From: an uncultured Methylococcaceae bacterium
GTDB lineage: Bacteria > Pseudomonadota > Gammaproteobacteria > Methylococcales > Methylomonadaceae
Direction: 5' to 3'
DNA length: 64,000 nucleotides
NCBI GenBank assembly: GCA_903917345.1
Contig: CAIXAE010000009.1
Coordinates: forward strand, 1 to 64,000
This document shows positions 1-9,299 of the stretch, piece by piece (within the stretch, counting starts at the first letter, position 1; every line of letters starts with the position of its first letter). The position numbers and the translations under genes are program-made. The notes beneath the pieces were generated by a model that saw only the letters and a program-made list of their open reading frames with translations, did not search any database and was not told where the DNA came from.

Positions 1-74
1 CTATCGCCACAAGCACCCACACAAATTATTTTGATCAGATTTTTAAAGAGCGTGGAACCGAAGCCCCGTTGAGC
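1..74 (-). promoter_or_regulatory. rRNA operon leader with boxA antitermination site
   Basis: Read on the minus strand, the first 74 bases look like the transcribed leader of a gammaproteobacterial rRNA operon. A boxA-like GCTCTTTAAAA lies at 51-41, followed by a boxC-like TTTGTGTGGGTGC at about 25-13. This is the same order as in Escherichia coli rrn leaders, where boxA recruits the Nus factors. The 16S gene would start just outside the left edge. The rRNA itself is not in the window, so that part is inferred. Confidence 0.8.
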
Positions 75-80
75 TCGACT

Positions 81-108
81 ATTATACAGAGTCAATCTCG
101 TTTGTCAA
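81..108 (-). promoter_or_regulatory. rRNA operon promoter P2
   Basis: On the minus strand, TTGACA (108-103) and TATAAT (86-81) are separated by 16 bases. Both hexamers match the sigma-70 consensus exactly. The short spacer is typical of rRNA promoters. The start site would fall near 74, directly ahead of the boxA leader. Confidence 0.82.
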
Positions 109-178
109 CATCCCGCCAACACATCCACCTCTCCACCCCCCCCAGAAACCCTATACAGAATCACCAAGGAAGCCGACC

Positions 179-206
179 ATTATAGCTAAGTTTCAGCCTT
201 TTTCAA
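179..206 (-). promoter_or_regulatory. Upstream rRNA operon promoter P1
   Basis: A second minus-strand promoter lies about 98 bp upstream of P2: TTGAAA (206-201), 16-base spacer, TATAAT (184-179). AT-rich sequence further upstream could act as an UP element. The paired layout resembles E. coli rrn P1/P2. The P1 role is inferred from position and consensus match. Confidence 0.6.
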
Positions 207-294
207 CCCTTAATTTTCTTTTGTTAGTGCGATTTTTCAAACCTAATACAAGCTATAATTAAAATCAATCACATACGAATTTTCATTGTTTTTA

Positions 295-1494
295 TTAATT
301 TGCCTTAACCAGCACACGCGCAAATTTTCTCTTACCAACCTGATACACCTTATGATCATTTATTGGAATGATTAATTTTGGATCTGTCATTTTTTCACCG
401 TCTATTTTTACGGCACCTTGGTTTATTTGCCTGATGGCCTCTGATGTACTCGCCACAAGCCCAGCATCCTTCAACAAGTTTGCGATAGAAATCCATTCTC
501 CCTGAGCAACCAACTCCACCTCATCCATCTCATCAGGCATTGCGCCACGCTGAAATCGTGCTTCAAAATTCTCCAATGCTTTTGTTGCAGCATCTGCATC
601 ATGAAATCTCTCGATAATTTCTTGCGCAAGCTTCACTTTATAATTGCGCGGATTTTCACCTTGCTCACAAGCTTCTTTCCATTGCTTAATTTCAGACATC
701 GGTCTAAAACTTAGTAATTCAAAGTATCGCCACATCAATACATCTGAAATAGACATAATCTTCCCGAACATATCATCAGCCGCATCTGCTATACCAATGT
801 AGTTATTAAGCGACTTTGACATTTTCTGCACACCATCCAAACCTTCAAGAATTGGCATGGTTATGACCACCTGTGGCTTTTGACCATATACCTCTTGTAA
901 CTGCCTTCCCACTAATAAATTGAATTTTTGGTCTGTACCACCCAACTCTACATCTGCCTTCATAGCAACAGAATCGTAACCTTGTATTAATGGATACAAA
1001 AATTCATGAATTGCGATAGGCTGCCCGCCTTTAAAACGCTTACTAAAATCATCACGCTCCAACATCCTTGCGACAGTATGCTTGGCGGCTAATTGAATTA
1101 GATCCGCAGGCGACATTGCATTCATCCACTCAGAATTAAAGACAACTTTAGTTTTCTCAGGATCTAATATTTTAAAAATTTGCTCTTGATAAGTCTTTGC
1201 ATTTTCTAATACAGCTTCACGTGTCAATGGTTTCCGCGTAACATTCTTACCCGTCGGATCACCAATCATGCCGGTAAAATCACCGATTAAAAACAACACC
1301 TCATGGCCCGCATCCTGAAACTGTTTTAATTTATTGATTAACACGGTATGTCCCAAATGCAAATCAGGCGCAGTGGGATCAAAGCCCGCTTTAATTCTTA
1401 AGGGGCGACCTTCTTCAAGTTTTTTTATTAGTTCTTGCTTGACTAAAACCTCGTCAACGCCTCTCAACAAACTTCCCAATACATCCTCTTGCAA
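295..1494 (-). CDS. tyrS: Tyrosine--tRNA ligase
   Basis: Charges tRNA-Tyr with tyrosine in the cytoplasm. The class I signatures are present: HLGH at residues 46-49 and KMSKS at 224-228, followed by an S4-type RNA-binding C-terminus. I chose a TTG start at 1494. It has GGAG seven bases upstream and gives 399 residues, the usual length. The in-frame ATG at 1530 has no Shine-Dalgarno. A consensus TATAAT at 1536-1531 would place the transcription start downstream of that ATG. The next transcription unit on this strand is the rRNA operon. The divergent neighbour is an M23 peptidase, a common gammaproteobacterial arrangement. Confidence 0.95.
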   Translation of the reverse strand: MQEDVLGSLLRGVDEVLVKQELIKKLEEGRPLRIKAGFDPTAPDLHLGHTVLINKLKQFQDAGHEVLFLIGDFTGMIGDPTGKNVTRKPLTREAVLENAKTYQEQIFKILDPEKTKVVFNSEWMNAMSPADLIQLAAKHTVARMLERDDFSKRFKGGQPIAIHEFLYPLIQGYDSVAMKADVELGGTDQKFNLLVGRQLQEVYGQKPQVVITMPILEGLDGVQKMSKSLNNYIGIADAADDMFGKIMSISDVLMWRYFELLSFRPMSEIKQWKEACEQGENPRNYKVKLAQEIIERFHDADAATKALENFEARFQRGAMPDEMDEVELVAQGEWISIANLLKDAGLVASTSEAIRQINQGAVKIDGEKMTDPKLIIPINDHKVYQVGKRKFARVLVKAN

Positions 1495-1641
1495 TTTATT
1501 TCTCCGAATTAATATTTTTTTAATATTCATATTATAGAATCTTACTTATATTGAGCTTAATAATTTTTTAAGCAGATGAACATTGGCAAAACCAGTAAAA
1601 AACACTTAGAATGAACCTAAGGAAACTTTAGAGCTTTTATT

Positions 1642-2964
1642 TTGATTAAATACCCACCCATTACATTTCGCTTTATTAAATATAAGCTTTTCTCTGCCTC
1701 GTTAATATCAATAGGTATTGGACTTGTTCTAACTATCAGCACACCTGAAGCTTTTGCAAAAACAAAAGACACAAAAAAAACTAAAGCAACCAGCCATAAA
1801 GTTGTAACACACGAAGCGATAAAACCCTCAAAAAAATCAGTTCCTGTCCAAGCTGTTAGCAAAAAGGCAGGTAAAGAAAAGCCGACAATTAAATCTATTG
1901 CAAACAAGAGTAAGCATAAACCACCTCAAATTCACATAGCTAAAGCCCCAGTTAGCCATAACACTAAAAAACAACACCAACATATTGTTCTGCTCGCTAA
2001 ATCGAAACATACTGAGCATCAAGAAGAAATATCAACACTTACCTTGGCTTCTGAGCACACTGAAACCAACGAAAGAATTCAGTCTTTGATTGAGACACCT
2101 ACTAGCGATATCGTTTTAAGCCATTCAACTCCTATTACGAACCAAATAACTGGCCCTGTTACCAGTGTACATGGCGTTATTGACCAGTCACTTACTGAAT
2201 CCGCTACCAACGTAGGTTTAACCAACGAACTTCTAGAAGAATTGACCAGTGTTTTTGCTTGGGATATTGATTTTGCAAACAATCTAGATCAAGGTGATAA
2301 ATTCACACTCGTCTATGAACAAGGTACAGATTCATCAAATCCTCAAATCGTAGCAGCAGAATTTACCAACCGCGGACGTATTTTAACCGCACTACGCTAT
2401 ACAACGCCCGATGGCACTGTTAATTACTTCAGTCCAGAAGGCAAACCTATGCGCAAATCTTTCCTAAGTGCGCCTTTAGATTATCTAAAAATTAGTTCTG
2501 GATTTAGTACACATCGTAAACACCCCATACTCAACCGTATCAGAGCACACAAAGGGGTTGATTATGCTGCCCGAACAGGAACGCCTGTTAAATCAGCCGG
2601 CGATGGCGAAGTTATTTTTGCAGGGAACAAAGGTGGTTACGGTGAAATGCTAATCGTTAAACACGGAGAGCATTATGAAACCGTTTACGCGCACCTTTCT
2701 GATTTTAAAGATGGTTTAGAAATTGGCGACACTGTTAAACAAGGTGAAGTGATTGGCTATGTAGGCCAAACCGGTTTAGCTACTGGCCCCCATTTACATT
2801 ATGAATTTAGAGTTGACGGCGAACATCGTAATCCTGAAGCATTGAACACAGCACAAACAGCGCCGTTACATGATGAAATCTTAGCTGACTTTAAAGATCA
2901 AACTAAAGCTAATTTAAATCAACTTAATAAAACAAAAGCTCAATCACTGTTAGCTAGAAACTAA
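1642..2964 (+). CDS. M23 family murein endopeptidase (MepM/OapA-like)
   Basis: Predicted zinc peptidase that cuts peptidoglycan cross-links. An N-terminal membrane anchor or signal (about residues 13-36) is followed by a long Lys/His/Thr-rich linker to about residue 120. Next come an OapA/Csd3-like middle domain (about 185-270) and a C-terminal M23 domain. Zinc and active-site residues are visible: HxxxD at 303-307 and HLH at 384-386. The start is a TTG; no better upstream start exists because the nearby ATG at 1613 runs into a stop. It is divergent from tyrS and convergent with erpA. The exact endopeptidase specificity cannot be read from the sequence. Confidence 0.88.
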   Translation: MIKYPPITFRFIKYKLFSASLISIGIGLVLTISTPEAFAKTKDTKKTKATSHKVVTHEAIKPSKKSVPVQAVSKKAGKEKPTIKSIANKSKHKPPQIHIAKAPVSHNTKKQHQHIVLLAKSKHTEHQEEISTLTLASEHTETNERIQSLIETPTSDIVLSHSTPITNQITGPVTSVHGVIDQSLTESATNVGLTNELLEELTSVFAWDIDFANNLDQGDKFTLVYEQGTDSSNPQIVAAEFTNRGRILTALRYTTPDGTVNYFSPEGKPMRKSFLSAPLDYLKISSGFSTHRKHPILNRIRAHKGVDYAARTGTPVKSAGDGEVIFAGNKGGYGEMLIVKHGEHYETVYAHLSDFKDGLEIGDTVKQGEVIGYVGQTGLATGPHLHYEFRVDGEHRNPEALNTAQTAPLHDEILADFKDQTKANLNQLNKTKAQSLLARN

Positions 2965-2985
2965 TATTTCTATAATGATAGTAAT

Positions 2986-3014
2986 AAAAAAGGGAGGCTA
3001 AGCCTCCCTTTTTT
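2986..3014. terminator. Bidirectional rho-independent terminator
   Basis: Inverted repeat GGGAGG / CCTCCC with a short CTAAG loop, flanked by six A on one side and six T on the other. It serves both the M23 peptidase gene (plus) and erpA (minus), which converge here with only about 50 bp between them. Confidence 0.85.
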
Positions 3015-3016
3015 AT

Positions 3017-3349
3017 TTACGCTGAGAACGAAGACCCACAACCACAGGTTGTCGTTGCATTCGGGTTACGAATCACAAATTGTGCACCCGACACATCTTC
3101 TTTATAGTCCACTTCAGCACCGGTAAGATATTGAATACTCATTGAGTCAACCAATACCGTGACTCCACCATTTTCTACTTGCGTATCATCTTCATTGACT
3201 TCTTCATCAAATGTGAAGCCATACTGAAATCCTGAACAACCACCGCCTGAAACATAAACCCTTAACTTCAAGTTATCGTTACCCTCTTCAGCAATTAACT
3301 CGCTTACTTTTGCAGCGGCATTATCCGTAAATATTATTGCATTTGACAT
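3017..3349 (-). CDS. erpA: Iron-sulfur cluster insertion protein ErpA
   Basis: A-type carrier that delivers Fe-S clusters to apoproteins. It is 110 residues, with the three conserved cysteines of the HesB/IscA family: C38 in GGGCSGF, and C102 and C104 in the CGCG tail. The acidic insert around residues 48-58 is typical of ErpA rather than IscA. It lies 69 bp downstream of argC on the same strand and stops at the bidirectional terminator. Linkage of tyrS, M23 peptidase, erpA and argC is common in gammaproteobacteria and supports the ErpA assignment. Confidence 0.93.
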   Translation of the reverse strand: MSNAIIFTDNAAAKVSELIAEEGNDNLKLRVYVSGGGCSGFQYGFTFDEEVNEDDTQVENGGVTVLVDSMSIQYLTGAEVDYKEDVSGAQFVIRNPNATTTCGCGSSFSA

Positions 3350-3418
3350 TTTGATTAATTACACCGTATTGATAAAAATTTGTTTGATTATGACTATACC
3401 TACTCTTTTAGTCAAGAA

Positions 3419-4468
3419 TTAAGGATACAGCGCAATAATCTTCAATCCCGCATCTTCTTTAAAGCCAAAGAGTAGATTCATATTTTGTACCGCCTGCCCC
3501 GCGGCTCCTTTAACCAAATTATCAATCACCGATAAAATCACTAAAGTCTGGCTACCTTGAGGCTGAAAAATAGAAATTTGGCAATTGTTACTGCCCCTAA
3601 CATTACGTGTATCAGGATGTACTCCTTGCGGCAAAACATCTACAAAAGCTTCCTGTTTGTATCTCGCTTCATATAAAGCCTGAATCTCAGGCAATATTGA
3701 TGCTTCCGCTTTAAAATTAATCAAGCGCGCATATAAAGTCGCATGAATACCTCTAATCATCGGTGTCAAATGTGGTACAAATGTTAAACCCACGGATTTA
3801 CCTGCAATAGCCGTTAGACCTTGAGTAATTTCGGGTAAATGACGATGACCTTTTACAGCGTAAGCTTTAAAACTTTCGCCTGTCTCACTCATTAAAGTGG
3901 CCAATTCGGCTTTGCGACCTGCACCGCTCACCCCTGATTTTACATCTGCAATCAAAAAGTCCGTATCAATCAAGCCCGCTTCAATTAAAGGCAAAAAACC
4001 TAACTGTACCGCTGTGGGGTAGCAACCAGGACAAGCAATCACCTGTGCGGACTTAATAGCTTCACGATTAATTTCAGGTAAGCCATATACCGCGTCTGCA
4101 ATTAAACCAGGGCAAGCATGCTCCATGCCATACCATTCAGACCACTCTTTAGCATCTTTTATTCTAAAATCTGCAGAAAGGTCAATCACCCTAACACCAC
4201 GAACCACTAAGCTTTCTGCCATCAACATCGCTGTGCCATTGGGTGTAGCGAAGAATACCACATCACAAGTTGCTAGGGATTCTAGCTCTGGCAAACTAAA
4301 TTCAACATCAATACTGCCACGTAAACTTGGATACACAGCATCCACACGCGTGCCGGCATCTGCTCTAGAGGTGACGACACCTACTTCCACCTCAGTATGT
4401 AACGCTAAAATTCTCAGTAACTCAACACCGGTATATCCCGTACCACCCACCACACCTGCACGAATCAT
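3419..4468 (-). CDS. argC: N-acetyl-gamma-glutamyl-phosphate reductase
   Basis: Third step of arginine synthesis: NADPH-dependent reduction of N-acetylglutamyl phosphate to the semialdehyde. The nucleotide-binding GGTGYTG sits at residues 8-14, and the catalytic cysteine is C149 in the CPGCYPT signature. Length (349) is normal. A Shine-Dalgarno AGGA precedes the ATG. It is transcribed toward erpA and divergent from the quinone oxidoreductase gene. No other arg gene is nearby. Confidence 0.95.
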   Translation of the reverse strand: MIRAGVVGGTGYTGVELLRILALHTEVEVGVVTSRADAGTRVDAVYPSLRGSIDVEFSLPELESLATCDVVFFATPNGTAMLMAESLVVRGVRVIDLSADFRIKDAKEWSEWYGMEHACPGLIADAVYGLPEINREAIKSAQVIACPGCYPTAVQLGFLPLIEAGLIDTDFLIADVKSGVSGAGRKAELATLMSETGESFKAYAVKGHRHLPEITQGLTAIAGKSVGLTFVPHLTPMIRGIHATLYARLINFKAEASILPEIQALYEARYKQEAFVDVLPQGVHPDTRNVRGSNNCQISIFQPQGSQTLVILSVIDNLVKGAAGQAVQNMNLLFGFKEDAGLKIIALYP

Positions 4469-4487
4469 TTTTTATCCTACTGACATA

Positions 4488-4517
4488 TTGTTTATAAAAA
4501 TACTTGCAACATATAAT
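4488..4517 (+). promoter_or_regulatory. Predicted sigma-70 promoter for the 4550 gene
   Basis: TTGTTT (4488-4493), 18-base spacer, TATAAT (4512-4517) on the plus strand. The -10 is consensus and the -35 is weak. Start near 4524 would give a short leader of about 26 bases. The same interval must also hold the divergent argC promoter. Confidence 0.5.
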
Positions 4518-4549
4518 AACCGCATACGACTATTTTCAATACTCTCGTT

Positions 4550-5533
4550 ATGTCAGAAAATCACACCATGAATGCCATTGAGATTATTGCGGGGGACCTA
4601 GTACACACTCAACGCGTGATTCCTAGCCCGCAGGCTCAACAAGTACTTATAAAAGTACACGCTGCTGGTATTAATAGACCTGACATTATGCAACGAAAAG
4701 GCCTATACCCTGCCCCTAAAGAGGCTTCTGATATCCCCGGTTTAGAAGTCGCGGGAACAGTTATTTCAATAGGATCAGATGTAACAGAAATTAAGATAGA
4801 TGATGCCGTCTGCGCACTTCTTACAGGGGGCGGTTATGCTGAATACTGTATAGCCTCCGAAAGCCTTTGCTTACCCATCCCTCATGACTTTACTTTTACT
4901 GAAGCCGCTGCACTGCCCGAATCCTTTTTTACCGTTTGGAGTAACGTTTTTGATCGAGCGCAATTACAAACAAATGAAACATTATTAGTCCACGGAGGTA
5001 CTAGCGGTATAGGCTCAACAGCTATCCAATTAGCCCGTGAGTTTGGCGTAAGGGTTATTGTAACGGCAGGGTCCGATGCCAAGTGTCAATTTTGTTTAGA
5101 CCTTGGCGCTTATGCGGCTATTAACTACAAAACCCTAGATTTTGTGAACGAGATCAAACGCTTAACAGATGATCAAGGCGTAAATGTGATCCTCGACATT
5201 ATAGGTGGCGACTATTTTTCACGTAATTTACAATGCTTAGCTTTTGATGGCCGATTAGTACAAATCGCTATTCAGAATGGGCCAAAAACAGAACTTAACC
5301 TATTACCCTTAATGCTAAAAAGACTCACGCTCACCGGGTCAACATTAAGAGCAAGAGATGATAGCTTTAAAGCTAACATAGCGCAAAACCTACTTAAGCA
5401 CGTATGGCCATTGCTTAATACAACCCGAATAAAACCCGTTATTGACAGCACATATAAACTTAAAGACGCCACTTTAGCCCATCAAAGAATGGAAAGCAGC
5501 CAACACATAGGCAAAATAATATTAGAGGTATAA
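4550..5533 (+). CDS. NAD(P)H quinone oxidoreductase, PIG3 family
   Basis: Zinc-free medium-chain dehydrogenase predicted to reduce quinones with NAD(P)H. The GroES-like N-terminal half contains GINRPDIMQRKG, typical of the PIG3/QOR group. A Rossmann half follows with GGTSGIGS at 149-156. No structural-zinc cysteine cluster is seen. The ATG at 4550 follows a plausible promoter; an alternative start is the ATG at 4568, which aligns better with family N-termini. Neither has a clear Shine-Dalgarno. The downstream sulfurtransferase begins two bases after the stop, so the two are probably co-transcribed. Confidence 0.85.
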   Translation: MSENHTMNAIEIIAGDLVHTQRVIPSPQAQQVLIKVHAAGINRPDIMQRKGLYPAPKEASDIPGLEVAGTVISIGSDVTEIKIDDAVCALLTGGGYAEYCIASESLCLPIPHDFTFTEAAALPESFFTVWSNVFDRAQLQTNETLLVHGGTSGIGSTAIQLAREFGVRVIVTAGSDAKCQFCLDLGAYAAINYKTLDFVNEIKRLTDDQGVNVILDIIGGDYFSRNLQCLAFDGRLVQIAIQNGPKTELNLLPLMLKRLTLTGSTLRARDDSFKANIAQNLLKHVWPLLNTTRIKPVIDSTYKLKDATLAHQRMESSQHIGKIILEV

Positions 5534-5535
5534 CC

Positions 5536-6390
5536 ATGTCTTACAACATACTCATTTCTGCACAAACTCTAAACCAATATATTAATAATCCTAAATGGAT
5601 AATCATCGATTGCCGGTTCTCATTAGCCGATAGTACAGCAGGAAGTTATGCCTATAGACATGGACATATTCCTAATGCCCGCTATGCTGACCTTAATAAA
5701 GATCTTTCAGCCGAAATAAAATCCTATACAGGTCGTCACCCTTTACCCAACTTCACCGCTTTATCAAAAAAATTAGGTGCTTGGGGTATCAGTAACGATA
5801 CTCAAGTCGTTGTTTATGACGACGCCAGTGGCGCCTTTGCGGGACGTCTGTGGTGGTTATTGCGCAGTTTAGGACACGATAAAGTTGCAGTACTAGACGG
5901 TGGCATAAAACATTGGCAAAAACAAAACTTACCACTCACCACAAAACTACCCATCGTTAAAGCCAGCACATTTAGAGCTTATATAAACTCCAGTTTATGG
6001 CTTAGCGCTAAAGAATTACAAAACCAAATAGCCAGTAAAAAAATACGCCTGATTGATGCTAGAACACCTGAGCGTTATAGAGGCGTACAAGAACCCATAG
6101 ACCCTGTTGCAGGCCATATTCCCAGCGCATTAAATAGACCCTTTCAATTGAATATTGACCAAAATGGTTGTTTTTTACCCCCAGATGAACTCAAACAACA
6201 ATTCAGACACCTACTCGGCTCAATATCACCAGAGCAAACCGTAAATTACTGCGGCTCTGGCGTCACAGCTTGCCATAATATACTCGCAATGGAATACGCG
6301 GGCTTAACAGGATCGAAACTCTATGCAGGTTCTTGGAGCGAATGGATCACTAATCAAAATCAATCTATCGCCACCACTACCGTGGCATAA
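5536..6390 (+). CDS. sseA: 3-mercaptopyruvate/thiosulfate sulfurtransferase
   Basis: Two-domain rhodanese that moves a sulfane sulfur from mercaptopyruvate or thiosulfate to an acceptor. The inactive N-terminal rhodanese domain is about residues 5-135 and the catalytic domain about 155-275. The active-site loop is CGSGVT with C239. That form is typical of mercaptopyruvate sulfurtransferases, while thiosulfate enzymes more often have CRKGVT. The ribosome site GAGG overlaps the end of the upstream gene, which suggests translational coupling. Confidence 0.88.
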   Translation: MSYNILISAQTLNQYINNPKWIIIDCRFSLADSTAGSYAYRHGHIPNARYADLNKDLSAEIKSYTGRHPLPNFTALSKKLGAWGISNDTQVVVYDDASGAFAGRLWWLLRSLGHDKVAVLDGGIKHWQKQNLPLTTKLPIVKASTFRAYINSSLWLSAKELQNQIASKKIRLIDARTPERYRGVQEPIDPVAGHIPSALNRPFQLNIDQNGCFLPPDELKQQFRHLLGSISPEQTVNYCGSGVTACHNILAMEYAGLTGSKLYAGSWSEWITNQNQSIATTTVA

Positions 6391-6457
6391 ATCCGGCAAA
6401 CAATACCCTTAACCGCTTATAATGAGCACTTTTTTAGACGTAATGGCAGCGCAATAA

Positions 6458-9292
6458 ATGACAGATTTTATCCCCGGTCAAAGATGGATTAGTAACACAG
6501 AGTCGGAACTCGGTTTAGGACTTATAATTGATGTAAGTTTTAAACGTGTCACCGTCCGTTTTTTAGCCAGTGATGAACAACGTATCTACGCCATTGATAA
6601 CGCACCCTTAACGCGAGTTACCTTTGCCATCGGCGATACCATTCAATCCATTGATGAAGAAGAACTCATCATTACAGGTGTATCCGTCAAAGACGGTCTA
6701 ATCACCTATCTGGGTATGGATGAATTTGGTGAAGAAATTCAACTGGAAGAAATTGAACTTAATCATCACATCCAATTTAATAAACCCCAAGACCGTTTAT
6801 TTACCGGTCAAATTGATCCCAACAGTTGGTTTCAATTACGCTATGACACTTGGTTAAGATTACAACAACACCAACAATCTCCCGTTAAAGGCTTAATGGG
6901 TGGACGCACCTCATTAATTCCACACCAACTTTACATTGCGCATGAAGCCGCGAATCGCTCAGCACCCAGAATCATGTTGGCAGATGAAGTGGGGTTAGGT
7001 AAAACCATTGAAGCGGGTTTAATCCTGCATCACCGTCTGATTAATGGTCTAAGCAAACGCGTCTTAATTATTGTTCCAGAAAGCCTATTACACCAATGGC
7101 TCGTTGAAATGCTAAGACGCTTCAACCTACGTTTTAGTGTGTTTGATGAAGCGCGTTGTGTTGATGAGCCCGATTTAGACGGCTTAGATGATCCTGAATA
7201 TACCGAAGATAAAGATCACAATCCCTTTACAACCGAACAACTTATTTTGTGCAGTCAAAATTTCTTCTCAAATTATCCAAAACGTCAGCAGCAAGCCCTA
7301 GACGCGGGTTGGGATATGGTCGTTGTAGATGAAGCACACCATTTAGAATGGAGCGAAGCAATCGCAAGTCCAGAATATCAATTTATTGAGCACTTAAGTC
7401 TGCAAACGCCTGGTTTAATCTTATTAACGGCTACACCGGAACAACTCGGTAAAGAAAGTCACTTTGCACGATTAAGACTGCTTGACCCCGACCGATTTTA
7501 TAACTTCGCCGCCTTTGTTGAAGAAGAACGCTTATTTGAACCTGTTGCCCATGCGGCTAAACTATTACTAGCCGAAGAAACGCTGAGCACAGAAGATCAA
7601 GCGAGCCTTACCTCTTTACTTAAAGACGACAATGTCAGCGGTTTATTAAGCAACCTTAATGACCCTGAAAAATCAGCCCCAGCACGGGCTTCTTTAATTA
7701 ATATATTGTTAGACCATCATGGTACCGGGCGCATTTTGTTTAGAAACTCGCGCCAAACCGTACAAGGCTTTCCGGATCGTGAACGCTTTGGATATGCCCT
7801 GACTGGCACACCAAATGAAGCCGATCTTCAACAAGACCCCCGTTACGCGTGGCTGGTAGAAAAACTTATTCATGCTAAAAACAGCAACGATGGCACGTCT
7901 CTTAAAGGCCAAAAAGCGCTATTAATTTGTAAACACGCCCAAACCGCCATTGATTTAGAACAAACACTAAAAAATCGCGCCGGAATCGCCTCTGCTGTAT
8001 TTCATGAAGGCATGTCAATAATAGAGCGTGATCGTGCAGCCGCCTACTTTGCTGACGAAGAAAGTTCAGCTCGTTTATTAATTTGCTCTGAGATTGGTAG
8101 TGAAGGCAGAAACTTTCAGTTTGTACATCACCTGATACTTTGGGATTTACCCACCAACCCTGACTTATTACAACAACGCATCGGCCGTTTAGACCGTATT
8201 GGCCAAAAACATGTGATACAAATTCACGTACCGTTTATAGAGAACAGCCCACAACAGCGTCTTTATCAATGGTACGACGAAGGTCTTAATGCCTTCCGTA
8301 GCAATAACTCAGCGGCACAGGCCGTAGCAGATGCGCTTCATGCTGAATTAGAAAATGCTTTAGACCATACGGATAACTTTAGTACGCTGATTGAAAAGAC
8401 CCAAAAGCTTAGCAAAGAAATTGAAGCGCAATTGCATAATGGCCGAGATCAACTCTTAGAATTAAACTCATGCCGTAAAGAATCATCAGATGAACTGATC
8501 GACCAAATTAATACATACGAACATGAAGGTGCCCTATGGCCCTATATGGACACCTTATTTGAGAGCTATGGCGTAGATACCGAATTTCATTCAGCAGAAT
8601 GTTTCATCATAAAGCCCAGTGATCACCTAAGAGTCTCGCACTTCCCTAATTTGTCAGAAGATGGCATGACCATCACTATTAATCGCCACATTGCTTTGGC
8701 TCGTGAAGAAATACAATTCTTAACATGGGAACACCCCTTAGTTACTTCTGCAATGGACTTAGTACTATCCAGTGAAACAGGCAATGCAGCGATTAGTGTC
8801 GTAAAACATGAGCAATTAAAGGCCGGTCAATTCTTAATAGAATGCCTCTTCATCGTAGAATGCAGTGCACCAGCAGAATTACAAATTGGCCGATTCTTAC
8901 CCCATACTCCTGTGCGTGTTTTAATCAATCAAATTCAAAAAGATTTAACCGATGAGTTTGAACATGAAGACTTATTGGATATTGGTAAGCACTTTGATAA
9001 ACAACAAATCATTGGCTTTTTAAATAGTCAACGCCAACCGATTAGCAAACTCATTGAAGTTGCAGAAGTCCGCGCCAAAGCAGATATGCAAGTATTGGTG
9101 GATGAAGCCACTCAGAACATGTTGGCCGCTTTATCAGCAGAAATTAAACGCTTAGCTCGCTTGCAAAAAGTAAATCCAACCATCAAAACCGAAGAAATAG
9201 AACACCTAAAAGATATGACGATGCTCGCGCATGAGAACATACAAGCCGCACAACTTCGTTTAGATGCAGTGCGTTTCCTTATTACTAGTTGA
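6458..9292 (+). CDS. rapA: RNA polymerase recycling ATPase RapA
   Basis: SWI2/SNF2-type ATPase that binds RNA polymerase and promotes its recycling. At 944 residues it is close to the E. coli protein (968). N-terminal Tudor-like domains occupy about 1-105. Walker A DEVGLGKT is at 176-183 and DEAH at 291-294. The helicase C lobe (about 470-620) ends with the arginine-finger region QQRIGRLDRIGQ. The RapA-specific C-terminal region follows. A -10-like TATAAT at 6418-6423 may give it its own promoter. The CvfB-like gene follows after seven bases. Confidence 0.95.
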   Translation: MTDFIPGQRWISNTESELGLGLIIDVSFKRVTVRFLASDEQRIYAIDNAPLTRVTFAIGDTIQSIDEEELIITGVSVKDGLITYLGMDEFGEEIQLEEIELNHHIQFNKPQDRLFTGQIDPNSWFQLRYDTWLRLQQHQQSPVKGLMGGRTSLIPHQLYIAHEAANRSAPRIMLADEVGLGKTIEAGLILHHRLINGLSKRVLIIVPESLLHQWLVEMLRRFNLRFSVFDEARCVDEPDLDGLDDPEYTEDKDHNPFTTEQLILCSQNFFSNYPKRQQQALDAGWDMVVVDEAHHLEWSEAIASPEYQFIEHLSLQTPGLILLTATPEQLGKESHFARLRLLDPDRFYNFAAFVEEERLFEPVAHAAKLLLAEETLSTEDQASLTSLLKDDNVSGLLSNLNDPEKSAPARASLINILLDHHGTGRILFRNSRQTVQGFPDRERFGYALTGTPNEADLQQDPRYAWLVEKLIHAKNSNDGTSLKGQKALLICKHAQTAIDLEQTLKNRAGIASAVFHEGMSIIERDRAAAYFADEESSARLLICSEIGSEGRNFQFVHHLILWDLPTNPDLLQQRIGRLDRIGQKHVIQIHVPFIENSPQQRLYQWYDEGLNAFRSNNSAAQAVADALHAELENALDHTDNFSTLIEKTQKLSKEIEAQLHNGRDQLLELNSCRKESSDELIDQINTYEHEGALWPYMDTLFESYGVDTEFHSAECFIIKPSDHLRVSHFPNLSEDGMTITINRHIALAREEIQFLTWEHPLVTSAMDLVLSSETGNAAISVVKHEQLKAGQFLIECLFIVECSAPAELQIGRFLPHTPVRVLINQIQKDLTDEFEHEDLLDIGKHFDKQQIIGFLNSQRQPISKLIEVAEVRAKADMQVLVDEATQNMLAALSAEIKRLARLQKVNPTIKTEEIEHLKDMTMLAHENIQAAQLRLDAVRFLITS

Positions 9293-9299
9293 GTACATC

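Noticed and set aside
1837-2022. Minus-strand open frames inside the M23 gene
   Set aside because: They mirror the low-complexity linker of the real gene and lack start signals or family resemblance.
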